Below are positions 36,667-46,173 of a stretch of 64,000 nucleotides of DNA, one piece after another. Each line of letters begins with the position of its first letter. Position 1 is the stretch's first letter. The position numbers and the translations under genes are program-made. The notes below the pieces were generated by a model that was given only the letters and a program-made list of their open reading frames with translations, was not told the DNA's origin and made no database searches. The stretch comes from Cytobacillus luteolus. GTDB taxonomy: Bacteria; Bacillota; Bacilli; Bacillales; Bacillaceae_L. The DNA lies in the NCBI RefSeq assembly GCF_017873715.1, contig NZ_JAGGKM010000002.1:496001-560000 (forward strand), written 5' to 3'.

Positions 36667-37134
36667 ATGAAAAACGAAGAAAACCATACTCCATTATCAC
36701 CAACTGTTCAAAACCTCGCAAAGGCAATCTTCATTGTCAATCGACATGCGAAAACTGCGACTAATCCTAAGTATCTCTATCTCTTAAAGCGCAAGGCATT
36801 AGAAAAGCTTTTAGTTGAAGGAAAAGCTAAAAGAGAGGGATTACATTTTTCAAGAAATCCAAAAAACAGTCAGCAACAATCTGATGTTTTAGTTTCAGCA
36901 GGAGACTATTATTTTCATATGCCTCCATCAAAAAAGGACTTCGATGAGTTACCACACCTTGGAACCCTAAATCAATCCTATCGAAACCCCAAAACACATC
37001 TATCACTCCAGCAAGCGAAAAATCTTTTACAGCAATATGTAGGGATTAGGGAGGAATCTCCTCTTAATAACAAACAAGATAAGAGAAAGTTCTCTAAACC
37101 TATGTTTAAAAAGCTTGGTGAAAGTTACTTTTAA
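36667..37134 (+). CDS. ykyB: YkyB family protein
   Basis: A cytoplasmic basic protein of 155 residues that matches YkyB of B. subtilis (154 residues). It begins after AAAGGAGAG with a segment VQNLAKAIFIVNRHAKTATNPK, shown here only as its family mark of about residues 15-36, and has a central DYYFHMP (about 80-86). No catalytic motif is known; function unknown. In B. subtilis it is next to cheV; here a six-gene polysaccharide/signalling operon is placed between them. Ends at a convergent terminator. Confidence 0.85.
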   Translation: MKNEENHTPLSPTVQNLAKAIFIVNRHAKTATNPKYLYLLKRKALEKLLVEGKAKREGLHFSRNPKNSQQQSDVLVSAGDYYFHMPPSKKDFDELPHLGTLNQSYRNPKTHLSLQQAKNLLQQYVGIREESPLNNKQDKRKFSKPMFKKLGESYF

Positions 37135-37143
37135 ACTTGATTT

Positions 37144-37184
37144 TAAAAAGCAGATAAGGTGCTCGCACCCTATCTGCTTTTTTT
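37144..37184. terminator. Bidirectional terminator between ykyB and the signalling operon
   Basis: AAAAAGCAGATAAGGTGC pairs with GCACCCTATCTGCTTTTT around TCG, with one mismatch; T-runs on both strands. It ends the ten-kilobase minus-strand operon. Confidence 0.93.
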
Positions 37185-40092
37185 AGTCTTTTTCTGGTTT
37201 TGGTATATGAATTTCCCCAGTTCGATCTTTTTGGAGTAATGTTTGCAAAATCGTATTGGTTAACTTACTCGGGGAATAAGGTTTTATTAAATAATCATTT
37301 GCACCAAGAGCGGTCCCTTTTTCTTTTTCCTCAAGTGCTGAAGAAATGAAAACCGGTATAGATGATAACTTAGTATCACTTTTCAATTCTCGAATAATAT
37401 CCCATCCATCCATCCCTTTTTCAGCTAGCATAATGTCAAGAACAATTGCATCAGGCGGATGGTCCTTTATCCCGCTTAGGGCTTCCCTACCTTCTTTATA
37501 GTGCTTAACATGTAGTCCACTTTCTTTCAACTCTGCTGACAATAAAGATGCAAGATTCATATCATCTTCAATAATAACAACATCTGCATGTTTTAATGAT
37601 TTTGCTAAAGAAGGTTCAGAAGCTGCTGTTTGATGACCTTTAATTTGTGGGATTGTAATTGTAAAGGTGCTTCCTTCTTTTATACTTGACCTTACCCCCA
37701 CATACCCTTCATGTGCCTCAACAATTTCCTTAACAATAGCTAACCCTAATCCAGTTCCGCCTATTTTTCTTCGATCAGAATTGTCAATTCGATAAAACTT
37801 CTGGAAAAGGTTCGGAATCGCATCGGCCGGGATACCTAGTCCTTGATCACGAATATCTACTTTTAAATACTCTTCCTCATCATAAACAGTTAGGATGACA
37901 TCACCGCCATCTGGTGAGTACTTAATAGCATTGCTAATTAAATTATTGAAGACCTGTGATATTTTATCTTTATCACATAGAATAATGGTTTCACTTGCCT
38001 TATTAATGAGTTTTATTGAATGTTCTTTAGAATTTACCTGGTTTGTTTCTATTACACCTTTGATAATCGGAAGGATATCCTCATACTTTTTTTCGTAAGA
38101 TTGCTTTCCTGCCTCCATACGTTGAACATCAAGGAAATCATTGATCAAGGCGGTTAACCTCTTGGCTTCTTGATAGATTGTTGTTAAGTATTTTTTCTGT
38201 CGTTCCTGCTTAAGTTCTTTGTGGAGAAGAAGCTCTGTAAAGCCTAGTACGCTCGCTAAAGGTGTCCGTAATTCGTGACTAACAGTACTTACAAACTCGG
38301 ACTTCATCTGGTCTACTTCAAATTCTTTTGTGATATCTCGATGAACAAGAATCGTACCAATTTTTTGCTTGTTTCGATATAACGGTTCACAATACACATG
38401 TATAACGCGTTTTATTGGTTCTTTAATATGATAGATAAACGATTGCTCTTTACTACTACCATTCATAAGTGCATCCTGATAGAAGTCTAGCAATTCTCTA
38501 TTGTTTTCAACTACTTTCTCAAAGTCTTTTGTCCAGTTTGAGAATGGAGCATTAATGAGAGTAGACGGATCCTTGCATTCTAACAGTTGGCAAACTTGAT
38601 CGTTTACCTGAAGCACTTTTCCATTTTGATCTACTAATAGAATGCCTTCGTGTAACGTATTTAAGATGTCTTGTGTTAACAGTCTGTCTGCTTCAGTTTG
38701 TTCGAATAACTTAACATTTTCTAGTGAAATGGAGATTTGTTTTGCTAAAGCTTCATATTCCTCAATTTCTTCATTTGTAAAATCGTTTCCATAACGAGTA
38801 TAGACCATTACAGCTTCAACTTCATTACCAAAAGAGACAACTGGTAAAAAGAGATCATAGCAAAAGAAAGAATGCGTATGATAGCCTTGTTCTTCTTCTA
38901 AATAACTCCGTTTGATAGAGTATCCTTTTTTCTTTTGGATAATTCGGCTAAGTTGACCATTTTCAAGGTGATTCATAAATTGATTTAGTCTTTCTGTCGT
39001 AATACCAAATCCAGCATAGTCTCCTTTTGACTGAAGGAGAGCAATGACACCACAGTCTGCTTCTATTAATTTACACATGTTTTCAACAATGCTTTGTAGA
39101 ACTTGCTGCTTATCAAGGGAATTTGCTAAACCATTAATCAACTCATTCCTACGTTCAAGCTCTAACTCACGATGTTGCATAATCGATATGGCTCGTTGAA
39201 GCTCAATTTGTTGGCTCTGCAGTTCATCTTGCTGGGCATGTAACTCTTCATTTTGGGCTGTTAAGTCCTGCTCATTCTCATAAATGCTTTGTACCATCTT
39301 ATTAAATGATCGAGATAAGGCCCCAAGTTCGTCATCACGATCAGTTTGTCCTATTAGACTGACCATTTTGCCGTTTGCAACATCTCCTGCTGCTATCGCT
39401 AGCTCGCTAAGAGGCTTGCCGATTTGTTTGACCATGTATCTTATTAAAAATAGTAGTGCTAATAACAATAATCCTAAAAAGATAATGAATGCTATTTGAC
39501 TTTCAAGGATTTTACTATTTAATTCTTTAAAGTTTTCTTCTACTTTTTCGTCCTGTGCTAAACGATATTCAGATAGTCTATTTCGAGTTTCAGTCACCAA
39601 AAGAGTTACACCACTATCTGAGAATTCCCTGACTCCTTCTAACTCTCCTTTATCTCGGAAAGAAAAAAATTCAAGCAAATATACCTCAAAGTAATCTTGG
39701 GTAAAAGTGCTAATATCCATATAGAATTGGGTATCGATGTCATGGTCAGGATCTTGCTCTATACGTTCTAGAAGTTCATTTAGCTCATCAAGCTCTTTGT
39801 TAATTTTGTCTTTAGTCTCTAAGGCAGCATTCCTCATTTCCTCATTTCCAATTGCAACATAACCTCTACTCTGAAAAAAGGCTTCATTGAATGCGTTGTC
39901 TAAACCTTGTGCTATTGTCTCCTTCTGTTCAATTATCTCGTTCCTCTTACCATACTCCTGAGTCAGTTGTTCTTGATACCACAAAAAGAGGCTCGCACTA
40001 ACAAACGATATAAAAAAGAAGGTACTTACTATAACAAAAAACTTCCTAGCCAAGCTTTTCCTAAAATACTTATTTACTTTACTTTCCTTCAC
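37183..40092 (-). CDS. Hybrid sensor histidine kinase (sensor-HAMP-GAF-PAS-HK-REC)
   Basis: A membrane hybrid kinase of 969 residues. Order: transmembrane helix (about 20-40), extracellular helical sensor of CHASE3-like type (about 45-200), second helix (about 205-225), HAMP (about 230-280), coiled coil rich in Gln/Glu (about 280-330), GAF (about 340-475), PAS (about 485-605), HisKA with SHELRTPLASVLGF (His near 620), HATPase (about 730-840) and a C-terminal receiver with LDIMLAEKGMDGW. The start is GTG 40092, seven bases after GAGGAG, overlapping the preceding response-regulator gene by 14 bases. Last gene of the operon. The receiver could hand phosphate to the Hpt domain of the diguanylate cyclase encoded first. 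Confidence 0.9.
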   Translation of the reverse strand: MKESKVNKYFRKSLARKFFVIVSTFFFISFVSASLFLWYQEQLTQEYGKRNEIIEQKETIAQGLDNAFNEAFFQSRGYVAIGNEEMRNAALETKDKINKELDELNELLERIEQDPDHDIDTQFYMDISTFTQDYFEVYLLEFFSFRDKGELEGVREFSDSGVTLLVTETRNRLSEYRLAQDEKVEENFKELNSKILESQIAFIIFLGLLLLALLFLIRYMVKQIGKPLSELAIAAGDVANGKMVSLIGQTDRDDELGALSRSFNKMVQSIYENEQDLTAQNEELHAQQDELQSQQIELQRAISIMQHRELELERRNELINGLANSLDKQQVLQSIVENMCKLIEADCGVIALLQSKGDYAGFGITTERLNQFMNHLENGQLSRIIQKKKGYSIKRSYLEEEQGYHTHSFFCYDLFLPVVSFGNEVEAVMVYTRYGNDFTNEEIEEYEALAKQISISLENVKLFEQTEADRLLTQDILNTLHEGILLVDQNGKVLQVNDQVCQLLECKDPSTLINAPFSNWTKDFEKVVENNRELLDFYQDALMNGSSKEQSFIYHIKEPIKRVIHVYCEPLYRNKQKIGTILVHRDITKEFEVDQMKSEFVSTVSHELRTPLASVLGFTELLLHKELKQERQKKYLTTIYQEAKRLTALINDFLDVQRMEAGKQSYEKKYEDILPIIKGVIETNQVNSKEHSIKLINKASETIILCDKDKISQVFNNLISNAIKYSPDGGDVILTVYDEEEYLKVDIRDQGLGIPADAIPNLFQKFYRIDNSDRRKIGGTGLGLAIVKEIVEAHEGYVGVRSSIKEGSTFTITIPQIKGHQTAASEPSLAKSLKHADVVIIEDDMNLASLLSAELKESGLHVKHYKEGREALSGIKDHPPDAIVLDIMLAEKGMDGWDIIRELKSDTKLSSIPVFISSALEEKEKGTALGANDYLIKPYSPSKLTNTILQTLLQKDRTGEIHIPKPEKD

Positions 40093-40450
40093 TAAGTATC
40101 TCCTCAACTCTCTTTACTAACTCTAACGGACTGAATGGCTTGGATATAAAATAGTTCGCACCCGCATTTAACACTTGTTCTTGGTCTGACTGCTGGTTCT
40201 TAGCTGAAAGCATCATGACCTTAACGTCCTGTTTGCTAGGTATGACTCTTATTTTTTCTATCACTTCCAGTCCAGTCATCACAGGCATCATAAAATCTAG
40301 AATAATGAGATCATATTCCTTCTCACATATGAATTCATAAGCTTCTTGTCCATCACATGCTTCATCGATTTCATATCCCTCATCCTCAAGTGTATCGACA
40401 ATGAGCATGCGAAGGACTTCTTCGTCCTCCGCTAATAATAATTTAGCCAC
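40079..40450 (-). CDS. Stand-alone response regulator (receiver only)
   Basis: A single receiver domain of 123 residues, CheY/Spo0F-like in architecture: acidic pair DE after LLLAE (about 7-10), phospho-acceptor Asp near residue 52 in LIILDFMMP, conserved Ser in MMLSAK (about 82) and Lys in SKPFSP (about 104). No output domain, so it acts by protein contact or as a phosphate shuttle. The GTG start follows AAGGAG by eight bases, and that site overlaps the stop of the upstream gene. It overlaps the hybrid kinase gene downstream. Confidence 0.87.
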   Translation of the reverse strand: MAKLLLAEDEEVLRMLIVDTLEDEGYEIDEACDGQEAYEFICEKEYDLIILDFMMPVMTGLEVIEKIRVIPSKQDVKVMMLSAKNQQSDQEQVLNAGANYFISKPFSPLELVKRVEEILSEGK

Positions 40451-40455
40451 TCTTC

Positions 40456-43400
40456 TCACTCCTTGACATCTATACTTTTATAAAGGTCTTGCATCATATA
40501 ATAGGACTGCTTTAATCGTTCATGATAGGTAGGTTCTTCCCACACCGGAAGGGTATAGCCATAAAAGATAGAAGGATCAAAACTTGAACCATTCGCCTTA
40601 GGTACTGTTTCAATAGTACCATTGTCTACGACTACTCCAATTTTTATCTTTTCTATAATCTCACTATTTTCTAGCCCACCCTCGCTCCATATATCCCCCA
40701 TCACTTCATTTAAGCTCGGGTCTTTAAAGTTAAGTAGCTGCCAAGGCAACCTTATTTCCACTATATTTTGTGACTGATTTAAACTAGCGTCTGTAAGTGA
40801 ATTGTAATTCCCTGAGATTGGGTTTCCATTCCCGTATGCTAGCTTTCCTGTTTCATAATAATCAAATGGTAGGGTTTTGTTTTCACCCGTCTCCGTTCGA
40901 ATAGTTACTTCTTTGTTTAGAGCCAAACGAATCGGATGAAATACACCATTGTTTTTTACAGTTACACTTTCAGTTCTTTCATTTACTGGAATAGCATTGC
41001 CATAATGATAGTAGAACGTATCATAATAGCTATCAACTAATAATCTTGAATGCTCTTCACCTTTAAGCTCTAAGACAAAGTCAATTCCTTCTGTTTTCAA
41101 GTTAGCTAATCCTGGTATAGAAGCTTGTCCTTGATTCTGAATCGTATCAAATAAGATATAGGTTTTCATCTCGTCAAGCTTCTCATTCAGATCAAGACGA
41201 AGATATAGATACCTCTCATCACTAGACACATATACATTTGTTACTTTTCCATTCGATGTGATTACTGGCTCAATCCCATTATCAGACCAATCAGAAGGAT
41301 CACCGTCAACCTTTAACATGTTATTGAAACTAGAAGTTGGGTCAAAACTCAATAATCCAAATTGTTGTTCATTGGTTTGGGCATTTGACCAATATGGTCT
41401 CCGGTCCTCATTATCATAGTCCATTGTATTCCATGTTCGCTTAAACCACTCATCCTGCCAAGTAAAGACAATACCACCTGCCATGTCTTCTTGAACAATA
41501 TCCTCAAATAAACGAGTGTTGTGATACCCCTGCTCTTCTTCAGAATGATGCCCTTGGTCTCTACCATGAACATTTCGATGGGTTAATCCACGAGACCCAG
41601 GGACACCGAACTCTGCTACAACAATCGGTAATCGATGGTTTTTCTTCATTTCATTCAGATAACCAGCATAATTGTTCTTTTCACCACGATGATCTTTATA
41701 TTCTACATAAACCTGTTCATAGTTTAGGAAATCAGGATAGTAAGGATAAAAGTGATAAGAAGCAAACAGTCCTGAAAACATTTGATCTGTTGAGTAAATA
41801 ACATTTGGATTTACAGACACCATATCCTCATGACCATGTGGTTCACTTGGATGATCTAGTAAATCAGTTGTTGGCCAGTTTGTAAAACTAACAAGTCTCT
41901 GCCAATCATAGTTGGATTCCTCATATTCAATCGTAAAGTTCATCATTTCGGCAAGCCAAATCTCAAATGGATTTGCATTCTGAGTGTAGATAAACTCCCC
42001 TTTGTAGTCCTCCATCTTATGGTGCTTATCATTTGTTGCTAACACAACAGTCGGATCCCACTCAACTCCTAGAATCCATCCCAATACATAAGGTGAAACA
42101 TCGTATTTATAATCCCCACTTGAGTGACCCCGTCTTTCTGGTAAACTAGCATTCCCGTGGATCAAATCAATGACATCTCTAATTTCAGCTTTAAATTCCT
42201 CTGTATTTTCAACTGCAAAAGCATCTTGTGATTTATGGAATATTTCTTCATTTACCCACACCCCATGCAGTAAATAAAGAGGTGTTTTAGCAATTTTATT
42301 GTATTCATACAAAGCCTCGTAAAATGCTGGAGGATGAATCGTATAAACCCTAATAACATTCGCATTCATATCACCAATTTGGGTAAACCAGCGATAATAT
42401 TCCGCTTTTGAAATGTTAGTTTCACCAGGCCATGAACCAGGCTTCGCGATTCCCATGTTGACACCTTTTACTAGAATATCCTCCCATTTCCCATTTTTAT
42501 AAATTTGTAGATAGTTGTCACTTACTTTAGCTCCAACCTTTACTCCATTTTCCCTGGCAAACTCTACTTTTGTACTTGTAGCTTTTTGTAAACCTTGTGT
42601 CTCCTCAAAAATAACTTCCATCATTGGGAGATAGGCTTTCCAAAAGAATGGCAAAGTTCCTGCCTGACTACTTGAAGTCATCCACTTCTTCCAGGTAGTA
42701 AAACCTACCGTCTGATATAATCCTGGTAGTTCAGCTTGATCAGCATAGTCTCCTGCAAAGTAATAAGAGGTGTACTTATCATTCCTATGTTGAACAACAG
42801 CTGGGAACTGTAACGGGATATTGTTCGCTCTTAAAAGATCCTTACCACTCTCATTAACAGTAAGATTATAAGTAGCGAGAACTTCTTTTTCATTTTTTGG
42901 AGTAATTACATCGAACCAATAGTCATAGGTTACTTCCGTTTGTTCGTCAAAATAACTTTCTCCATTTTCTGTAAAGGTAAAGGTTACGCCCTCTTTACCT
43001 ATTTGTGATTTGTCTAAAATGACTACCTTATCATTTTCATTTACAAATACATAACCAGAACCATTAAATTGGTAGCTTTCACCAGTCTGAGATTCATAAT
43101 TTGTTCTAATCCAAACGGGTACTTCATCACTATTAAGATCTTCAAAATACCTAGCAATCCACCCCGTCCAATCAATATTGAGTAATTGATAAAATTCTTC
43201 TTTTACATTTGATGGGGTTGGACTTGCAAATGTATTAAATTCCGCAACAAGAGTTGTTCCATTCTTAAATACAGCCTCTCTAATACGTGCAATTTCTTCA
43301 CTAGTCATCCCACCGTAAATGATATTTGAACGTTCTCCTAACTGATTACTTTCATAGAATTCTTCCTCATACACTCCATACCCATCCGCTATATATATCA

Positions 43401-43716
43401 TTTGGTAAGGGTCTAGGTTTTCTGGAAGATTTCTAATTCCATATTCATTCTTTTTCTTTGGGTAAAATCCAATATAATCATTGATTAAATGGTATTTAGT
43501 TCCGTCAGATTGTACATATTTCAGATGATTTAACGCCCACATTACACCCTTATGCTCCCTATATGTCTCATCAGGAACTGTTTTATCGAGAATTAAGACC
43601 TCTAGCGTTTTTTTAGGCTTTATCTGCCATCCCCAAAAAGGAGAAGTTATAGCTGCTAGTATAATTAAGATAAATAGCAGAAATATGGGTAATTTAATTT
43701 TCAATCGCTTATTCAT
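40456..43716 (-). CDS. Membrane-anchored glycoside-hydrolase-like protein, 1086 residues
   Basis: A large surface protein: one N-terminal transmembrane anchor (about 8-27), a region resembling a glutamine-amidotransferase-like fold (about 35-375), a TIM-barrel region (about 415-780) of the GH2/GH5 type beginning VKGVNMGIAKPG, and a C-terminal beta-rich module starting VDGDPSDW (about 803-1086) that resembles carbohydrate-binding modules of the CBM9-like group. Glu552 in GVEWDP and Glu702 in AEFGVPG are candidate acid/base and nucleophile. It overlaps the glycosyltransferase gene by eight bases, so both are coupled; it may trim, release or process the polymer made by that enzyme. No exact family is recognised. 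Confidence 0.78.
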   Translation of the reverse strand: MNKRLKIKLPIFLLFILIILAAITSPFWGWQIKPKKTLEVLILDKTVPDETYREHKGVMWALNHLKYVQSDGTKYHLINDYIGFYPKKKNEYGIRNLPENLDPYQMIYIADGYGVYEEEFYESNQLGERSNIIYGGMTSEEIARIREAVFKNGTTLVAEFNTFASPTPSNVKEEFYQLLNIDWTGWIARYFEDLNSDEVPVWIRTNYESQTGESYQFNGSGYVFVNENDKVVILDKSQIGKEGVTFTFTENGESYFDEQTEVTYDYWFDVITPKNEKEVLATYNLTVNESGKDLLRANNIPLQFPAVVQHRNDKYTSYYFAGDYADQAELPGLYQTVGFTTWKKWMTSSSQAGTLPFFWKAYLPMMEVIFEETQGLQKATSTKVEFARENGVKVGAKVSDNYLQIYKNGKWEDILVKGVNMGIAKPGSWPGETNISKAEYYRWFTQIGDMNANVIRVYTIHPPAFYEALYEYNKIAKTPLYLLHGVWVNEEIFHKSQDAFAVENTEEFKAEIRDVIDLIHGNASLPERRGHSSGDYKYDVSPYVLGWILGVEWDPTVVLATNDKHHKMEDYKGEFIYTQNANPFEIWLAEMMNFTIEYEESNYDWQRLVSFTNWPTTDLLDHPSEPHGHEDMVSVNPNVIYSTDQMFSGLFASYHFYPYYPDFLNYEQVYVEYKDHRGEKNNYAGYLNEMKKNHRLPIVVAEFGVPGSRGLTHRNVHGRDQGHHSEEEQGYHNTRLFEDIVQEDMAGGIVFTWQDEWFKRTWNTMDYDNEDRRPYWSNAQTNEQQFGLLSFDPTSSFNNMLKVDGDPSDWSDNGIEPVITSNGKVTNVYVSSDERYLYLRLDLNEKLDEMKTYILFDTIQNQGQASIPGLANLKTEGIDFVLELKGEEHSRLLVDSYYDTFYYHYGNAIPVNERTESVTVKNNGVFHPIRLALNKEVTIRTETGENKTLPFDYYETGKLAYGNGNPISGNYNSLTDASLNQSQNIVEIRLPWQLLNFKDPSLNEVMGDIWSEGGLENSEIIEKIKIGVVVDNGTIETVPKANGSSFDPSIFYGYTLPVWEEPTYHERLKQSYYMMQDLYKSIDVKE

Positions 43717-45127
43717 TTGACACACCTTTTCTGATCATTTCTCCCCAACCCTGTTTACGTCTCAACATGTGTAAAATCCCTTCACATCTCCACATTACCG
43801 TTAAAGGTCTATACCATAGGGTTTCTGTTAAAGAATATAAAAACAGCCTTAAAATATCGGTTACCTTAGGGAACTTTCGTAAGCTCCATTCCTCGAGCAA
43901 AACAGCTGTCATTGAAAAGACCGACCCGTATAAAATTGACAATAGAAAGAGCAGAATAGCAAATTCAATATAAATTCCACCTAAGAAAGTCGATGTTCCA
44001 ATAATCAAATAGCCAAAAAGTTCAACAACAGGACCTAAAAACTCAATGAAAAAGAAATAAGGCATTGAAACTAATCCAATAGAACCATATTTCGGATTGA
44101 ACATTAATTTACGATGCGTCCATAAGCTATCGAATAAACCTCTGTGCCATCTATTTCTTTGTCTTCTTAAAAATGTCAGAGACTCGGGAGCCTCTGTCCA
44201 ACAGACAGGGTCTGCTACGTAAACAATTCTTTTATCTTCTTTACGTTCTTTTATTAGTCGATGAAGTCTAACCACTAGTTCCATATCCTCACCAACAGTA
44301 TGAGAATACCCTCCTGCTTCGATAACCCATTGTTTAGAAAAAACTCCAAAGGCACCTGACACAATTAGTAATAGATTGTGTTTACTAAGTCCAATTCTCC
44401 CCATTAAAAAGGCCCTTAAGTATTCAATAATTTGCATAACAACAAGTGGTTTTGAAGGCAAGCCAACACTAACGATTTCCCCACTTTCAATTTTACAACC
44501 GTTTGCGATTCGGACGCTTCCTCCTGATGCTATCACTTCACCGTCTGATTCAATAATTGGTTTCATGACTTTAATAAATGCGTCTCTCTCTAAAATTGAA
44601 TCTCCATCCATTGAGCAAAAATATGGATATCGTGAGACATTTATGCCAACATTTAACGCATCTGCCTTACCACCATTTTCTTTATCTACTACGATAAGAT
44701 GTTCATAAATAGTAGAGCGATAAATCGCTTTTACTTCCTTTGTTTCGAGTTTCTTCTGTATAACATGATTTGTTTTCACTAAATTAAATCGTTCAATTAA
44801 CTTCTCGAGAGTATTATCTTTAGACCCATCATTTATAACAACTACTTCATATTCAGGGTACTCGATACTCAGTAGAGATCGTACGCTGCTATAGATACCA
44901 ACGCCTTCATTATAAGCAGGAACTAAAATAGATACAGGCTTTGAGTAACTAACCTGGAGAATTTCTTCGTAAGGCTCTTCATCATCCAGTTGATACTCTC
45001 TTCTAAGCTGGAAAATGGATGTTATTAACAATACCGAATAAAAAATGATAACCACTGACATGTAAATAAAAATAACAGAACTAGAAATTACTATGAATTG
45101 ATGCCATAGATCACTAACGGTATTCAT
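43709..45127 (-). CDS. Family 2 processive-type glycosyltransferase
   Basis: A membrane glycosyltransferase of 472 residues with the architecture of polysaccharide synthases (poly-GlcNAc, hyaluronan, cellulose type). One transmembrane helix precedes the GT-A domain (about 12-38) and three or four follow (about 350-440). Catalytic motifs are complete: Asp100 in INDGSK, DGD at 174-176, GED at 279-281 and QRNRW at 323-327, the QxxRW mark of processive enzymes. GAGG precedes the ATG; the HEAT gene overlaps by 14 bases upstream. No PilZ domain is present, so any c-di-GMP effect must come through another protein. Confidence 0.88.
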   Translation of the reverse strand: MNTVSDLWHQFIVISSSVIFIYMSVVIIFYSVLLITSIFQLRREYQLDDEEPYEEILQVSYSKPVSILVPAYNEGVGIYSSVRSLLSIEYPEYEVVVINDGSKDNTLEKLIERFNLVKTNHVIQKKLETKEVKAIYRSTIYEHLIVVDKENGGKADALNVGINVSRYPYFCSMDGDSILERDAFIKVMKPIIESDGEVIASGGSVRIANGCKIESGEIVSVGLPSKPLVVMQIIEYLRAFLMGRIGLSKHNLLLIVSGAFGVFSKQWVIEAGGYSHTVGEDMELVVRLHRLIKERKEDKRIVYVADPVCWTEAPESLTFLRRQRNRWHRGLFDSLWTHRKLMFNPKYGSIGLVSMPYFFFIEFLGPVVELFGYLIIGTSTFLGGIYIEFAILLFLLSILYGSVFSMTAVLLEEWSLRKFPKVTDILRLFLYSLTETLWYRPLTVMWRCEGILHMLRRKQGWGEMIRKGVSNE

Positions 45128-46172
45128 AGTTTCTTCCTCTTTCTAACCAATCAATTGCCATGTCTCTAGCATAAATATCGTCAGTGTTTTGAATGATCTC
45201 CTCTAGTAAGACCTTACCGTTTGGGTATAGAAGAAGTGATTTTGCTGCTTGTGTACGGACTGAGAAATGCTGGTCTATTATTAAAAGCTTTAGATCATGG
45301 ATTAGTGTATCTTCCCTTAACATACCTGCCACTTTTGCTGCCATCATTCGAACAGCCCAATTAGATGAACGTAAGAAGCTTGCAACTAGGGTGAGATCAA
45401 GTGGGTAACCTATCTCTGCTATTACTTTTAAGACACGAATTTTTGTTTCATCCTTAACTGATGAGGTTCGAAGTAATTTCTCTAAAAATGGACCCTTATG
45501 AACTAAGTTCTTCACCCCAATAATATCTATTAATGGCAGTTGCAAATGGTAAGGTAACTGGTGAAACTTCGCAATCGTATATTCAAGTGTACTTGGAGAC
45601 ATTTTATTGAATACTGATCGATACGTAAATTCCGACATGGTAAATATAGGATTAAGTACACTGTCCAATAATTCAGGATAATCAAACCTTGACATTAATT
45701 GTAAAATTTGACTTTCTTCTGCTTTAGTTACTTTTTTGGATTGGTATAACTCATTTACTTCAGGCATTAACAAGGATAGATTGAATTCCTCAATCATATA
45801 AAGAGTATTCATTCGTAAACTCCATCTTCTACTTTTTAAGTTTTTGCGGTAATACTCAACAAAGTGTTCAGTCGCGAAAAGTGTTATATTTTGCTCAGCT
45901 TGTTCACCTGTTAAGACATTTGCGAAGTCTCCTAATAATTCCTCTAATGCTCGCAATTTAGTGTCATTATCAGGTACAAGCATCCTAGTGTTTTTATTTT
46001 TATAGATATAGGAAAACATTTGGTCTCTGTGCTTTTCTTTATAGCTATCAATTTTTGCTCGTTGATTATTCTCAATCGCCTTTCTAATCATTAGATAAAC
46101 CAATAGTAAGAATAGTAAGATCATTAATATAGAAAGGCAAAGTAAAAAGTAAACTATTTCATTTTTCAACAA
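45114..46172 (-). CDS. Membrane-anchored HEAT-repeat protein
   Basis: A protein of 352 residues with one N-terminal transmembrane helix (about 8-30), a basic stretch, and a long cytoplasmic all-helical region in which HEAT/armadillo-type helix pairs can be recognised, clearest at about 245-340 (NWAVRMMAAKVAGML and HFSVRTQAAKSLL). Such proteins are scaffolds. TTG start ten bases after AAAAGGATG, which spans the stop of the upstream cyclase gene. Being placed between cyclase and glycosyltransferase, it may link signal and synthase at the membrane; this is inference from context. Confidence 0.8.
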   Translation of the reverse strand: MLKNEIVYFLLCLSILMILLFLLLVYLMIRKAIENNQRAKIDSYKEKHRDQMFSYIYKNKNTRMLVPDNDTKLRALEELLGDFANVLTGEQAEQNITLFATEHFVEYYRKNLKSRRWSLRMNTLYMIEEFNLSLLMPEVNELYQSKKVTKAEESQILQLMSRFDYPELLDSVLNPIFTMSEFTYRSVFNKMSPSTLEYTIAKFHQLPYHLQLPLIDIIGVKNLVHKGPFLEKLLRTSSVKDETKIRVLKVIAEIGYPLDLTLVASFLRSSNWAVRMMAAKVAGMLREDTLIHDLKLLIIDQHFSVRTQAAKSLLLYPNGKVLLEEIIQNTDDIYARDMAIDWLERGRNYEYR

Positions 46173-46173
46173 C

